Below are positions 1 through 7,382 of a stretch of DNA of 21,633 bases, in pieces (positions within the stretch are counted from its first letter, which is position 1; each line of letters opens with the position of its first letter). The position numbers were made by a program, and so were the translations under genes. The DNA comes from a virus. The DNA lies in the IMG/VR virus record IMGVR_UViG_3300020180_000129, positions 1-21,633 of that record, one strand, 5' to 3'. The notes beneath the pieces were generated by a model that worked only from the letters and a program-made list of their open reading frames with translations, was not told where the DNA came from and did not search any database.

Positions 1-24
1 GTGTGACTCGTAGGGTTCTGACCC

Positions 25-34
25 GGAGGGAGGG
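25..34 (+). promoter_or_regulatory. Ribosome binding site of small terminase gene
   Basis: A purine-rich GGAGGGAGGG run lies 4 to 13 bases ahead of the ATG at 39. It decides the start: the frame is open back to a GTG at 3, but that codon has no Shine-Dalgarno sequence inside the window. Confidence 0.75.
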
Positions 35-38
35 CCCG

Positions 39-434
39 ATGGCGACTGGCTTCGCTCCGAAGGAACCTGACCAGCGACGGAATCGGCACGAACCGAAGCG
101 TGGTGAGTGGGTCGACATCCCCCGGATCGGCACAACGGATGTCCCACCGTGTCCCAGGGACAACCCGGAAACCGTGCGTGCGTGGGCGGCGTGGTGGGCT
201 GATCCGGCGTCGAGTCAGTGGACGCAGTCCGATGTCGACGCTGTCCACGATCTGGCTCGGCTGCACTCTGAGTTCTCAGACGGGAAGCTCTCGTACGCAG
301 GTGAGATCCGGCTCCGGTCCGATGGACTCGGGTTGACGCAGAAGGGCAAGCGGGATCTTCGGTGGAAGGTCGCGACCGACGATGCGCCGGCGCGAGTCGA
401 GAAGTCGGGCCGGCGCAAGCTCAAGCTCGCGTAG
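39..434 (+). CDS. terS: Phage terminase small subunit
   Basis: This 131-residue protein is probably the DNA-recognition subunit of the packaging motor, which binds the packaging start site and passes DNA to the large subunit. The sequence shows a basic N-terminus (residues 11-21) and a tryptophan-rich stretch at 48-61 (RAWAAWWADPASSQW). A helical segment follows (DVDAVHDLARLHSEF, 65-79), then a basic tail. The W-A-W-W-x-x-P-x-x-x-x-W pattern is what I associate with actinophage small terminases. Start ATG 39 has a strong ribosome binding site. The TAG stop is followed immediately by the ATG of the large terminase (TAGATG), which fits coupled translation. The assignment rests on the motif plus position directly before a clear large terminase; no catalytic motif is expected in this subunit. 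Confidence 0.82.
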   Translation: MATGFAPKEPDQRRNRHEPKRGEWVDIPRIGTTDVPPCPRDNPETVRAWAAWWADPASSQWTQSDVDAVHDLARLHSEFSDGKLSYAGEIRLRSDGLGLTQKGKRDLRWKVATDDAPARVEKSGRRKLKLA

Positions 435-2012
435 ATGCCCTGGCGGGGCGCAGAGTTCGTTGGTGACTACCCGTCGCTCGGCCCGAACGTCGAGGAGTGG
501 GCCCGCGAGTACCTGTCGGTCCCTGACGGTCCGTTCGCGGGGGAGAAGCTCGAGCTCACAGAGGAACAGTTCCGGCTGTTGTGCCAGTGGTACCAGTTGG
601 ACGACCGGGGGAAGTTCATCTACCGGCGTGGATGCAAGCGTGCCCCGCAGGGTTGGGGGAAGTCCCCGTTCCTGGCGGCGATCGCGCTCGCCGAACTGGC
701 CGGCCCGACCCGTTTCGACGGGTGGGATTCGGATGGTGAACCGGTAGGGGTCCGTCCGGTTGCTCCGTGGGTGCAGGTCGCGGCGGTGTCGGAGGATCAG
801 ACCGACAACACGTTCGCGGCGGCGTACGCGATGGCATCCGAGTCGGCTCTGGTCGATGACCTGTTGGACATCGGGCTTACTCGCATGTTTTTGAAGGGTG
901 AGACTGGCCGGCTCGAGCCGGTGACGGCGTCGGCTGGTTCCCGTCTGGGTCAGCGGTTGACGTTCGCGGTGCTCGACGAGACGCACCTGTGGACGAGACG
1001 TAACGGCGGGCAGAAGCTCGCGGCGACGATCCGGCGCAACGCTTCGAAGATGGGCGGTCGGACATTCGAGTCCACGAACGCTCACCTCGTCGGTGAGGAT
1101 TCGGTCGCGGAGAAGTCGTTGAAAGCGGCTCGGAACGGCGCGCCGGGACTGTTGTACGAGGCATCGGAACCCTCGACGGGTGTCGATGATCTCTCTGACC
1201 GTCCGGCGGTGCTCGTCGCGCTGAACGAGGTGTACGGCGACTCGGTCCGGTGGATCCAAACTGACCGGCTCGCGGATGAGATCGCCGATCCGGGGACGGA
1301 TGAGTCCGACGCCCGGCGGTTCTACCTCAACCAGTTGCGGTCGGGTGGGTCGTGCCCGTTCGATATCTCACTGTGGGAGCAACTCGCCGCACCCCGGACG
1401 CTTGAGCCGGGGACGAGGATCGGGCTGGGGTTCGACGGTTCGATCTCCGACGACACCACCGCGCTGTATGGCTGCACCGTCGAGGGGTACGTCTTCAGGG
1501 TCGCAGTGTGGGAACGGCCGGCGCATCTCGTCCGTGAGGACGACTGGTCCGTTCCGCGCCATGAGGTACACGACAAGCTCGCGGAGACGTTCGAGCTCTA
1601 CGACGTCGGCCGGATGTTCGCGGATCCGCCGAAGTGGTGGACTGAGATCGAGCAGTGGTCAGACCTCTACCGGATCCCGGGCGCGACCGCCGAGGATCGG
1701 GAACGGGTGATCTCGCTCGAAACGAACTCGGCCCGAAGGTTCGCACCACCGTGTGACCGCTTCGCGACAGAGATCCGTCAGCAGGTGCTCTCCCACGACG
1801 GGGATGAGACGTTGACGCATCACCTCGCGGCATGCGCGAAGAAATCGGTGAGGCTCGCGGATGACGAGACGGATGGTCGGTCGCCGTTCGTGATCGTGAA
1901 AGCCGACGCCAGGAAGATCGACTGCGCGGTCGGGGCGATCCTCGCGGTGCAAGCAGCACGAACGATGCCTGAACAGGCACCGCCGAGCGAACCGTTCCTT
2001 CTACGGGGGTGA
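435..2012 (+). CDS. terL: Phage terminase large subunit (ATPase-nuclease)
   Basis: This 525-residue protein is the ATP-driven packaging motor and headful or cos nuclease, docking on the portal. A Walker A-like P-loop, GWGKS, is at residues 73-77 after RAPQ. Walker B is FAVLDETH, with D181 and catalytic E182. A TNA motif (about residues 214-216) could be the coupling segment. The C-terminal half has an RNase H-like nuclease with three acidic positions: D334 (GLGFDGS), D397 (MFADPP) and D496 (KIDCAVG). The length is typical of the Terminase_1 type. Its ATG directly follows the small-subunit stop with no clear Shine-Dalgarno sequence, so translation is likely coupled. The frame is intact and all key residues appear present. 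Known for the family: monomers assemble as a pentamer on the portal vertex. Confidence 0.97.
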   Translation: MPWRGAEFVGDYPSLGPNVEEWAREYLSVPDGPFAGEKLELTEEQFRLLCQWYQLDDRGKFIYRRGCKRAPQGWGKSPFLAAIALAELAGPTRFDGWDSDGEPVGVRPVAPWVQVAAVSEDQTDNTFAAAYAMASESALVDDLLDIGLTRMFLKGETGRLEPVTASAGSRLGQRLTFAVLDETHLWTRRNGGQKLAATIRRNASKMGGRTFESTNAHLVGEDSVAEKSLKAARNGAPGLLYEASEPSTGVDDLSDRPAVLVALNEVYGDSVRWIQTDRLADEIADPGTDESDARRFYLNQLRSGGSCPFDISLWEQLAAPRTLEPGTRIGLGFDGSISDDTTALYGCTVEGYVFRVAVWERPAHLVREDDWSVPRHEVHDKLAETFELYDVGRMFADPPKWWTEIEQWSDLYRIPGATAEDRERVISLETNSARRFAPPCDRFATEIRQQVLSHDGDETLTHHLAACAKKSVRLADDETDGRSPFVIVKADARKIDCAVGAILAVQAARTMPEQAPPSEPFLLRG

Positions 2013-2013
2013 C

Positions 2014-2166
2014 ATGGCAGCGATTCTTCTGTGGGTCGCCGCCGCGTTGGTCGCTACCGGTGTCGCGCTCTACTCCATCCCTGCGGCGCTGGTCGTCGCC
2101 GGGGTGTTGCTCGCGGCGCTCGTGATGGTGCTCGTGTGGGACTGGACCCCGGGAGGTTCTGAGTGA
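2014..2166 (+). CDS. Small two-helix membrane protein
   Basis: This 50-residue protein starts at ATG 2014, two bases after the large terminase stop, with a GGGGG run at 2005-2009 as a possible ribosome binding site. It is almost entirely hydrophobic. Two candidate membrane helices (about residues 3-19 and 22-42) are separated by a short turn with Ser-Ile-Pro, and the tail WDWTPGGSE is polar. Its last codons overlap the portal start by four bases (GTGA), so it is embedded in the operon. Tiny membrane proteins between terminase and portal occur in other actinophages, without a settled function. It could be holin-like or involved in membrane-associated assembly, but nothing in the sequence proves either. 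Confidence 0.72.
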   Translation: MAAILLWVAAALVATGVALYSIPAALVVAGVLLAALVMVLVWDWTPGGSE

Positions 2167-3485
2167 ACCTCCTTCAGCGTCTCTCACGCGAGGAACGGTC
2201 CATTTCTGTCGCCGACTACCTCGGGCAGGCGTTCGAAACGTACATGGTGAACGGGAACGCGTATCCGATCACCAGCTACGGGCAGGGTGGGACAGAGAAG
2301 CCGATCCCGAACGGCAACGCAGGTCTCTACAAGCAGAACCCGGTGCTGTTCTCGGTGGTGCAGACCCGGCTCTCCCTGTTCTCCGAGGCCCGGTTCCAGT
2401 GGCAGCAGTTGCGTGCCGGCCGTCCCGGTGACCTGTTCGGTAACGAGACCCTCGATGTTCTCGAGCGTCCGTGGTTGAACGGCACGACGGGTGACCTCCT
2501 CGCGCGGATGGAACAACGCGTCAGCACCGAAGGCAACTTTTACGGCGTCATCCGTGACCGGCAGATCAAGTCCCTGAATCCGTTGTGGGTTGACGTGTTG
2601 CGCGGCACCCGTGGCGGGGATGCAGAAGACGACAAGAACGAACTCACCGCCGAGCTCCTCGGTTACGCGTACCACCCTGGCGGTACGCCGTCGCTCAACT
2701 CGGCGATTCTCCTCCCCGACGAGGTCGCTCATTTCGCGCCGATCCCCGACCCGGATGCGATGCACCGCGGGATGGCGTGGATCTCTCCCCTGATCCGTGA
2801 GGTCGCCGCAGACAACGCGGCGACGGCCCACAAGGCGGCGTTCTGGCGGAACGCTGCAACTCCGAACATGGTCATCAAGTTCGCCCCGGACGTGAACGAG
2901 CAGAAGGCCGAAGCGTGGAAACGGGTCATGGAGTCCGATCACGTCGGTGCGTTCAACGCGTACAGCAACCTGTACGTCGGTGGTGGTGCCGATGTGACCG
3001 TCGTCGGCGCGGACTTCAAGCAGATGGACTTCAACAACGTGACGGGGCGTGGCGAGACACGTATCGCCGCGGCGGGTGGCGTCCCCCCGGTGATCGTCGG
3101 GCTCTCTGAAGGGCTTCAGGCCGCGACGTATTCGAACTACGCGCAAGCCCGCCGACGGTTCGCTGACGGTTGGGCTCGCCCACAGTGGCGTTCCGCCGCC
3201 GGCGCGCTCGAGTCGATCCTGCCCACCCCTCCCGGTTCACGGCTTTGGTACGACGACCGCGACATCCCGTTCCTGCAAGAAGATCAGAAAGACGCCGCGG
3301 AGATCCAGGGGCAGCAGGCGTCGACGATCCGGCAGTTGACCGACGCCGGGTTCACACCTGAATCCGCGGTCGACGCCGTCCTGAACGCCGACTTCTCCCG
3401 TCTGGTCCACACCGGTCTGTATTCAGTGCAACTCACCCCGCCCGGCACGGACATGACACCCCCCGCGCAAGGAGTTCCCGTATGA
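2163..3485 (+). CDS. Phage portal protein
   Basis: This 440-residue protein probably forms the dodecameric ring at the capsid vertex through which DNA enters and leaves and to which the terminase and connector bind. It resembles HK97/SPP1-type portals: an N-terminal region with VFSVVQTRLSLFSEARFQW (about 59-78), a beta-rich wing with GNFYGVIRD (about 122-130), WRNAATPNMVIKF (about 229-241), and AAGGVPPVIVGLSEG (about 303-317) in the stem and tunnel-loop region. The start is GTG 2163, chosen because GGGAGG at 2151-2156 gives a six-base spacing and because the GTGA overlap with the upstream stop matches other junctions here. It ends in an ATGA overlap with the protease gene. Assignment follows motif, length and order: terminase, portal, protease, capsid. 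Confidence 0.95.
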   Translation: MNLLQRLSREERSISVADYLGQAFETYMVNGNAYPITSYGQGGTEKPIPNGNAGLYKQNPVLFSVVQTRLSLFSEARFQWQQLRAGRPGDLFGNETLDVLERPWLNGTTGDLLARMEQRVSTEGNFYGVIRDRQIKSLNPLWVDVLRGTRGGDAEDDKNELTAELLGYAYHPGGTPSLNSAILLPDEVAHFAPIPDPDAMHRGMAWISPLIREVAADNAATAHKAAFWRNAATPNMVIKFAPDVNEQKAEAWKRVMESDHVGAFNAYSNLYVGGGADVTVVGADFKQMDFNNVTGRGETRIAAAGGVPPVIVGLSEGLQAATYSNYAQARRRFADGWARPQWRSAAGALESILPTPPGSRLWYDDRDIPFLQEDQKDAAEIQGQQASTIRQLTDAGFTPESAVDAVLNADFSRLVHTGLYSVQLTPPGTDMTPPAQGVPV

Positions 3486-4198
3486 CCGACTTCATCCGCG
3501 ACTATCCGTTCGAGTTCGCAGAGACCCGCGGCGAAGGCGACGGACTGACGCTCGAAGGGTACGTCGCGGTGTTCGACTCCCCGACGGTCATCCACGAACG
3601 TGGTGGTTCGTTCACCGAGACCGTGGCGCGTGGTGCGTTCAAGAAGACACTCGCGGAACGTACCCCGGTCCTGATGTTCGACCACGGCCAACATCCCCTC
3701 ATCGGGGACATGCCCCTCGGTCTGATCACTCGCGCCGTCGAAGATCAGCACGGCGTGTTCATCCGTGCGCGGCTACATCAGAACTGGCTCATCGAGCCTG
3801 TCCGCGAAGCCATCGCGTCGAAAGCGGTCCATGGGATGTCGTTCCGGTTCGAAGCGATCAACGACAACTGGAACGCGAAGCGCACGACCCGTGAACTCGT
3901 CGAGGTGCGTGTCCCTGAGGCTGGTCCCGTAGTGATGCCTGCCTACGACACCACGTCTGTCGGTGTGCGTTCCCGTGAAGCGTTCCGGCTTCTCCACGAC
4001 CCCGAAGTGCGTCGCGACCTCGCCTACATGGCAGCACGCGACGCCGAGGACTTGGCACTCGACGAGGGGGCCGTCCGAACGGACACCCCCGACCTCGAGC
4101 CGCCCGCACCAGAGAAGGAGCCGGCGAACGCCACTCCTGACAACTCAGACCGCGTCGAACGTCTTCGGACGCTCGCCAAGCTCAAAGGAATCATCTGA
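3482..4198 (+). CDS. HK97-type prohead maturation protease
   Basis: This 238-residue serine protease probably sits inside the prohead and cleaves the capsid N-terminal scaffold region before DNA packaging. The fold signature is clear: LEGYVAVFDSPTVI near the start, the catalytic His in FDHG (H68), the catalytic Ser in HGMSFRF (S120), and a strand with EVRVPEAGPVVMPAY that usually carries the third triad member. The last 50 residues are charged and low-complexity (PPAPEKEPAN), typical of the self-removed tail. Start ATG 3482 has AAGGAG at 3469-3474 and overlaps the portal stop by four bases. It shares a base with the capsid start. Known for the family (peptidase U35 / PF04586): herpesvirus-like Ser-His-acid protease, usually 200-260 residues. 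Confidence 0.95.
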   Translation: MTDFIRDYPFEFAETRGEGDGLTLEGYVAVFDSPTVIHERGGSFTETVARGAFKKTLAERTPVLMFDHGQHPLIGDMPLGLITRAVEDQHGVFIRARLHQNWLIEPVREAIASKAVHGMSFRFEAINDNWNAKRTTRELVEVRVPEAGPVVMPAYDTTSVGVRSREAFRLLHDPEVRRDLAYMAARDAEDLALDEGAVRTDTPDLEPPAPEKEPANATPDNSDRVERLRTLAKLKGII

Positions 4199-5613
4199 TG
4201 ATCAACTCCCTCAGTGAGGCGCGGGCAACGCTCGCGGTTCTCATGGAAGAGGTGACGGAACTCTCCAGCCTGGAGTCCGTCACCCCCGAACAGGAAGCCC
4301 GCCTCGACTCGCTCGTCTCGACCGAGATCGACGAGCAGCGCGCCCGTGTCGATGCACTCGAGGCACGCGAAGCGAAGGTCTCGGAGATCCGCAAGCTCTC
4401 GGAGCGTGAGTCCGTGCGTGAAGAGGGTGCGGATCCTGCGTCGCGTGGTTCCCGCAAGAAGTCCGACCCGTTCGACCTGTCCGAGGTCCGTGGCGACATG
4501 AGCGCACCGGGTCGTGTCCGCGAGCTCCGTGCCCGTGCCCACGACGCGATCGAGCAGGCCCCGGAGTACGTCACCGACGCGCAGCGCACCTCGGCTGCGA
4601 AGCACCTCGACAACGACACGAAGGGTGACGTTGCGGCGCACTACCTGACCTACGGGTCACCGGAGTACGTCGACTCGTGGACGAACTACATGACGACCGG
4701 AACCTTCCGTTCGTCGGATGGTGAGCACAACCGTGCGGCGATGAGCACCACCGCTGCGAACGGTGGTTACCTCATCCCGTTCCACCTCGACCCGACCGTC
4801 ATCCTGACGAACTCGGGCAGCACCAACCCGTTCCGGGCGATCTCGCGAGTCGACACGATCGCGAGCAACGTGTGGCACGGTGTCACGTCGGCGGGTGTGA
4901 CGGCGGAGTGGACCGCGGAGGCCGCTGAGGTCACCGACGCTTCTCCGACGTTCGCTCAGCCGACCATCACCCCGGTGCGCGCTGACGCGTATCTGCAAGC
5001 CTCGTTCGAGGTCACGCAGAACTCGGACATCGCGAACCAGATCGCGATGCTCATCGCGGACGCGAAGGACAACCTGGAAGCCGCCGCGTTCGCGACGGGT
5101 ACAGGTTCGACGCAGCCGTGGGGTCTCGTCACCCGTCTCGCCGCTACCACGGCCAGCCGAGTGTCGGCCGTGTCCAACGGTCAGTTCGGGGTCGCGGACG
5201 TGTTCGCTCTCGTGAACGCGCTTCCGGCCCGCCACCAGGACATGGTGTCGTGGTTGGGCCACTGGGGCATCTTCAACCTCGCCCGCCAGTTCGGCGTCGG
5301 CGCGGTTGGTCAAGGTGCGTTCTGGGCGGACCTCGGTCCGGGTATCCCGTCGCAGCTTGTCGGTGCTCCCGTCTACAAGTCGAGCTCGATGACTTCGAGT
5401 CTCTCCTCGGCGACGGCAAGCAACGACGACATCCTGGTGCTCGGGAACTTCTCCCGGTTCCTGATCGTCGACGCGATGGGCCTCGAGACCGTCTACAACC
5501 CGCTCGTCATCGGCGCGAACCGCCGGCCGACGGGCGAGGTTGGTTGGGCCGCGTTCTGGCGGACCGGCTCCGACGTGCTCGACACCGGGGCGTTCCGAAT
5601 GCTCCGGGCGTAG
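4198..5613 (+). CDS. Major capsid protein, HK97 fold
   Basis: This 471-residue protein is the likely shell subunit. Residues 1-80 are highly charged and helical, with a strong coiled-coil look. This fits a delta-domain scaffold that the upstream protease would remove. A linker follows to about residue 180, then the typical HK97 body begins with MSTTAANGGYLIP at 182. Within it are VTAEWTAEAAEVTDASPTF and the E-loop/P-domain region ASFEVTQNSDIANQIAMLI. A conserved TGTGSTQPWGLV segment follows, and the protein ends with VGWAAFWRTGSDVL. The ATG at 4198 overlaps the protease stop by one base and has an AAAGGAA ribosome binding site (4184-4190), among the best in the window, as expected for the most abundant protein. 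A strong hairpin follows 20 bases after the stop. The exact cleavage site is not visible. Confidence 0.96.
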   Translation: MINSLSEARATLAVLMEEVTELSSLESVTPEQEARLDSLVSTEIDEQRARVDALEAREAKVSEIRKLSERESVREEGADPASRGSRKKSDPFDLSEVRGDMSAPGRVRELRARAHDAIEQAPEYVTDAQRTSAAKHLDNDTKGDVAAHYLTYGSPEYVDSWTNYMTTGTFRSSDGEHNRAAMSTTAANGGYLIPFHLDPTVILTNSGSTNPFRAISRVDTIASNVWHGVTSAGVTAEWTAEAAEVTDASPTFAQPTITPVRADAYLQASFEVTQNSDIANQIAMLIADAKDNLEAAAFATGTGSTQPWGLVTRLAATTASRVSAVSNGQFGVADVFALVNALPARHQDMVSWLGHWGIFNLARQFGVGAVGQGAFWADLGPGIPSQLVGAPVYKSSSMTSSLSSATASNDDILVLGNFSRFLIVDAMGLETVYNPLVIGANRRPTGEVGWAAFWRTGSDVLDTGAFRMLRA

Positions 5614-5633
5614 CCCGATCCACAGTCGCAGTT

Positions 5634-5663
5634 GGGGGACTGGCCGGTAGGGGCCGGTCCCCC
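5634..5663 (+). terminator. Strong hairpin after capsid gene, probable terminator
   Basis: Bases 5634-5645 and 5652-5663 form a 12-bp stem, all Watson-Crick except one G-T pair, around a six-base loop (GGTAGG). The stem begins 20 bases after the capsid stop and is very GC-rich. Only TTCT follows, so it lacks a full U-tract; actinobacterial terminators often do. It may be a partial terminator or an mRNA stabiliser that keeps capsid transcript levels above those of the downstream sugar cassette. Confidence 0.65.
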
Positions 5664-5682
5664 TTCTGCACCTCACCTACCT

Positions 5683-5689
5683 GGGGAGA
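5683..5689 (+). promoter_or_regulatory. Ribosome binding site of the small Cys/His gene
   Basis: GGGGAGA ends five bases before ATG 5695. The frame is open back to an ATG at 5632, but that codon lies at the edge of the terminator hairpin and has no comparable site, so 5695 is the start. Confidence 0.7.
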
Positions 5690-5694
5690 ACATC

Positions 5695-5871
5695 ATGGAC
5701 AACTCACGCGCAGTGGAACAAGCCACGTCCAACCCGGGCGAGGTCCGAGAACTGACATCCGTACCCCCCGACGAGAAGCGATGCCACGCAAAGGTCGCCC
5801 ACTACCGCTGCAGCCTTGAACTCGGCCACACTGGCGAGCACGCCAACGGCATGCTTCGGATCGACGAGTGA
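5695..5871 (+). CDS. Small Cys/His protein, candidate zinc-binding
   Basis: This is a 58-residue acidic protein of unknown function. The first 25 residues look disordered. The C-terminal half has C30-x8-C39-x5-H45-x3-H49, ending in GHTGEHANG. This C...C...GHxGxH arrangement recurs in short actinobacterial and actinophage proteins and could hold one zinc ion. The gene has its own good ribosome binding site after the capsid hairpin. Its stop overlaps the start of the two-domain glycosyltransferase (GTGA), so it opens the sugar cassette and may be translated with it. A role as a small structural or regulatory partner is only a guess. Confidence 0.75.
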   Translation: MDNSRAVEQATSNPGEVRELTSVPPDEKRCHAKVAHYRCSLELGHTGEHANGMLRIDE

Positions 5872-7382
5872 ACCGGGCTCAGAGACGCCAAGCAGACCGG
5901 CAACGAGTCGATTCGGTGTGTGTCGCGTACCCTCATCCGGGGGAAGTGGCGGCACCGTTCCACAAGTCGCTCGTCGCGTTGATGGTCTACGACGCGATGG
6001 GTGGGATCGACCCGGACGGTAAGCACGTCGGGGGTCACGGTCACGTCACCCGACATGGGTCACATCTCCCGATGTCGTCGGGTGCGAACATCGTCGCGGC
6101 ACGGAACCTGATCGCGAAAGAGTTCCTGGCGATCGAACCGACTCAAGAGTGGTTGTGGTTCATCGACGCGGACATGGAGTTCCCCCCGAACGTCCTCGAC
6201 GCGCTCCTCGCGTCGGCGGATCCGGTGGAACGACCCATCGTCGGCGGACTGTGTTTCGCGGTGATGAAGTCCGAAGCATCGCAGCCGATCGTCCCGACGC
6301 TCTACATGCCGACGAACACCGGCAAGTTGGGCCGGTGGAACGGCTACCCACCCGAACAACTCGTCCAGGTCGCCGGTACCGGGGCGGCGTGTCTCCTCAT
6401 CCATCGTTCCGTGTTGGAGGCGATGCGAGACGCGGTCGTGAACGAAGAACTCGCCGCCGTGACCGGTGCTCCTGAAGGAACGCTGCGGTTCCCTCCCCCG
6501 TGGCCGTGGTTCGCGGAGTCGATCACGGGCCGCGACTGGGGTGACTCCATGTCGGAGGATCTGACGTTCTGCATGCGTGCAGCGACGTGCGGGTTCCCGA
6601 TCTGGGTGGACACCCGAATCAAGATCGGTCATCAGAAACCGTTCGTGGTCGACGAGGCGATGTTCAAGCTCTACACCCCGAAAGCCGAACCGCCGGCTCC
6701 GACGTTCGTGGTGATCCCTGTCCGTGGGAAGCAGGACATCACCGAGTCGATCCTCACCCAGTTGGACAAGCAGGGCGGCTTCGAGAAGGTCTTCCTGTTC
6801 GACAACGGCACGGGAGACGATGTCTACGGCCGGCCCCTCCCCGACGTCGTCGAACGGATCCCCACGCCGGGGAAGAACATCCACCAGATGTGGAACGAGG
6901 GCATCCGTGAAGCGGTCGCTCTGGAACCCCGCTGCAACGTCCTGATCTTGAACAACGATCTCGAGCTCGACGACGACTTCGTCGAAGAGATGGGAGTCGC
7001 AGCGAGACTGCACCCGGCGTTCCCGGCGGTGTCTGCGAACTACGACGACCGGCAGATGGTCGAGAAGATCCAGGGCGTCCACGGGATCTGTGCGAACCGC
7101 TACGACGGAACCGGGGGGTTCGCCGGGTTCGCGTTCATCGTCCGTGGCGAGATGTTCGGGAAGCAACTCCCCTGGTTCGACGAGGACTACGAACTGTGGT
7201 TCGGCGACAACGACTTCCTTATGGAGCTTGAGACCCGAGACTTCGCGTACGGCATAGCTCGCGACGCTCAATGCCACCACCTCGACGGCGGTTCGCAGAC
7301 AGACAAGGCGTTCGCGTCTGAGACCGAACCGATGAAAGTCCGGGACCGGGCACGGTTCGAGAAGAAGTGGGCGGCCCGGTGA
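5868..7382 (+). CDS. Two-domain GT-A glycosyltransferase
   Basis: This 504-residue protein appears to carry two GT-A modules in tandem. The first (about 15-275) has the acceptor/donor helix NIVAARNLIAKEFL and a DxD metal site at D100-A101-D102 (WFIDADMEFPP). It ends with a GTGAACLLIHRSVLEAM segment and SEDLTFCMRAATCGFPIWV, typical of GT2-type enzymes. After a proline-rich linker (about 275-283), a second Rossmann-like module starts at TFVVIPVRGKQDITESIL. It has N362-N363-D364 (ILNNDLELDDDF) as its DxD equivalent, a GGFAGFAFIVRGEMF segment and FGDNDFLMELETRDF. The second module resembles GT2 rhamnosyl- or galactofuranosyl-type domains. The donor sugars are unknown. The GTG start overlaps the previous stop by four bases. 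It may add two sugars in succession, or one module may only bind. Capsid or tail glycosylation is inferred from position. Confidence 0.85.
   Translation: MNRAQRRQADRQRVDSVCVAYPHPGEVAAPFHKSLVALMVYDAMGGIDPDGKHVGGHGHVTRHGSHLPMSSGANIVAARNLIAKEFLAIEPTQEWLWFIDADMEFPPNVLDALLASADPVERPIVGGLCFAVMKSEASQPIVPTLYMPTNTGKLGRWNGYPPEQLVQVAGTGAACLLIHRSVLEAMRDAVVNEELAAVTGAPEGTLRFPPPWPWFAESITGRDWGDSMSEDLTFCMRAATCGFPIWVDTRIKIGHQKPFVVDEAMFKLYTPKAEPPAPTFVVIPVRGKQDITESILTQLDKQGGFEKVFLFDNGTGDDVYGRPLPDVVERIPTPGKNIHQMWNEGIREAVALEPRCNVLILNNDLELDDDFVEEMGVAARLHPAFPAVSANYDDRQMVEKIQGVHGICANRYDGTGGFAGFAFIVRGEMFGKQLPWFDEDYELWFGDNDFLMELETRDFAYGIARDAQCHHLDGGSQTDKAFASETEPMKVRDRARFEKKWAAR

Noticed and set aside
1-38. Possible end of an upstream gene (TGA at 4-6) or packaging site
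   Set aside because: Too little sequence to the left to decide; no repeats or structure visible in these 38 bases.
276-1259. 327-residue open frame on the minus strand
   Set aside because: It lies wholly opposite the terminase genes, is rich in Arg/Pro/Val as expected for an antisense shadow in high-GC DNA, and shows no recognisable motif.
5118-5819. 233-residue plus-strand frame overlapping the capsid 3' end
   Set aside because: It runs through the capsid body in another frame, across the hairpin, and is Arg/Gly-rich; no ribosome binding site at its start.
6060-7280. 406-residue open frame on the minus strand
   Set aside because: Antisense to the two-domain glycosyltransferase, which has clear motifs and overlaps its neighbours. 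The composition of the minus frame is that of a shadow.
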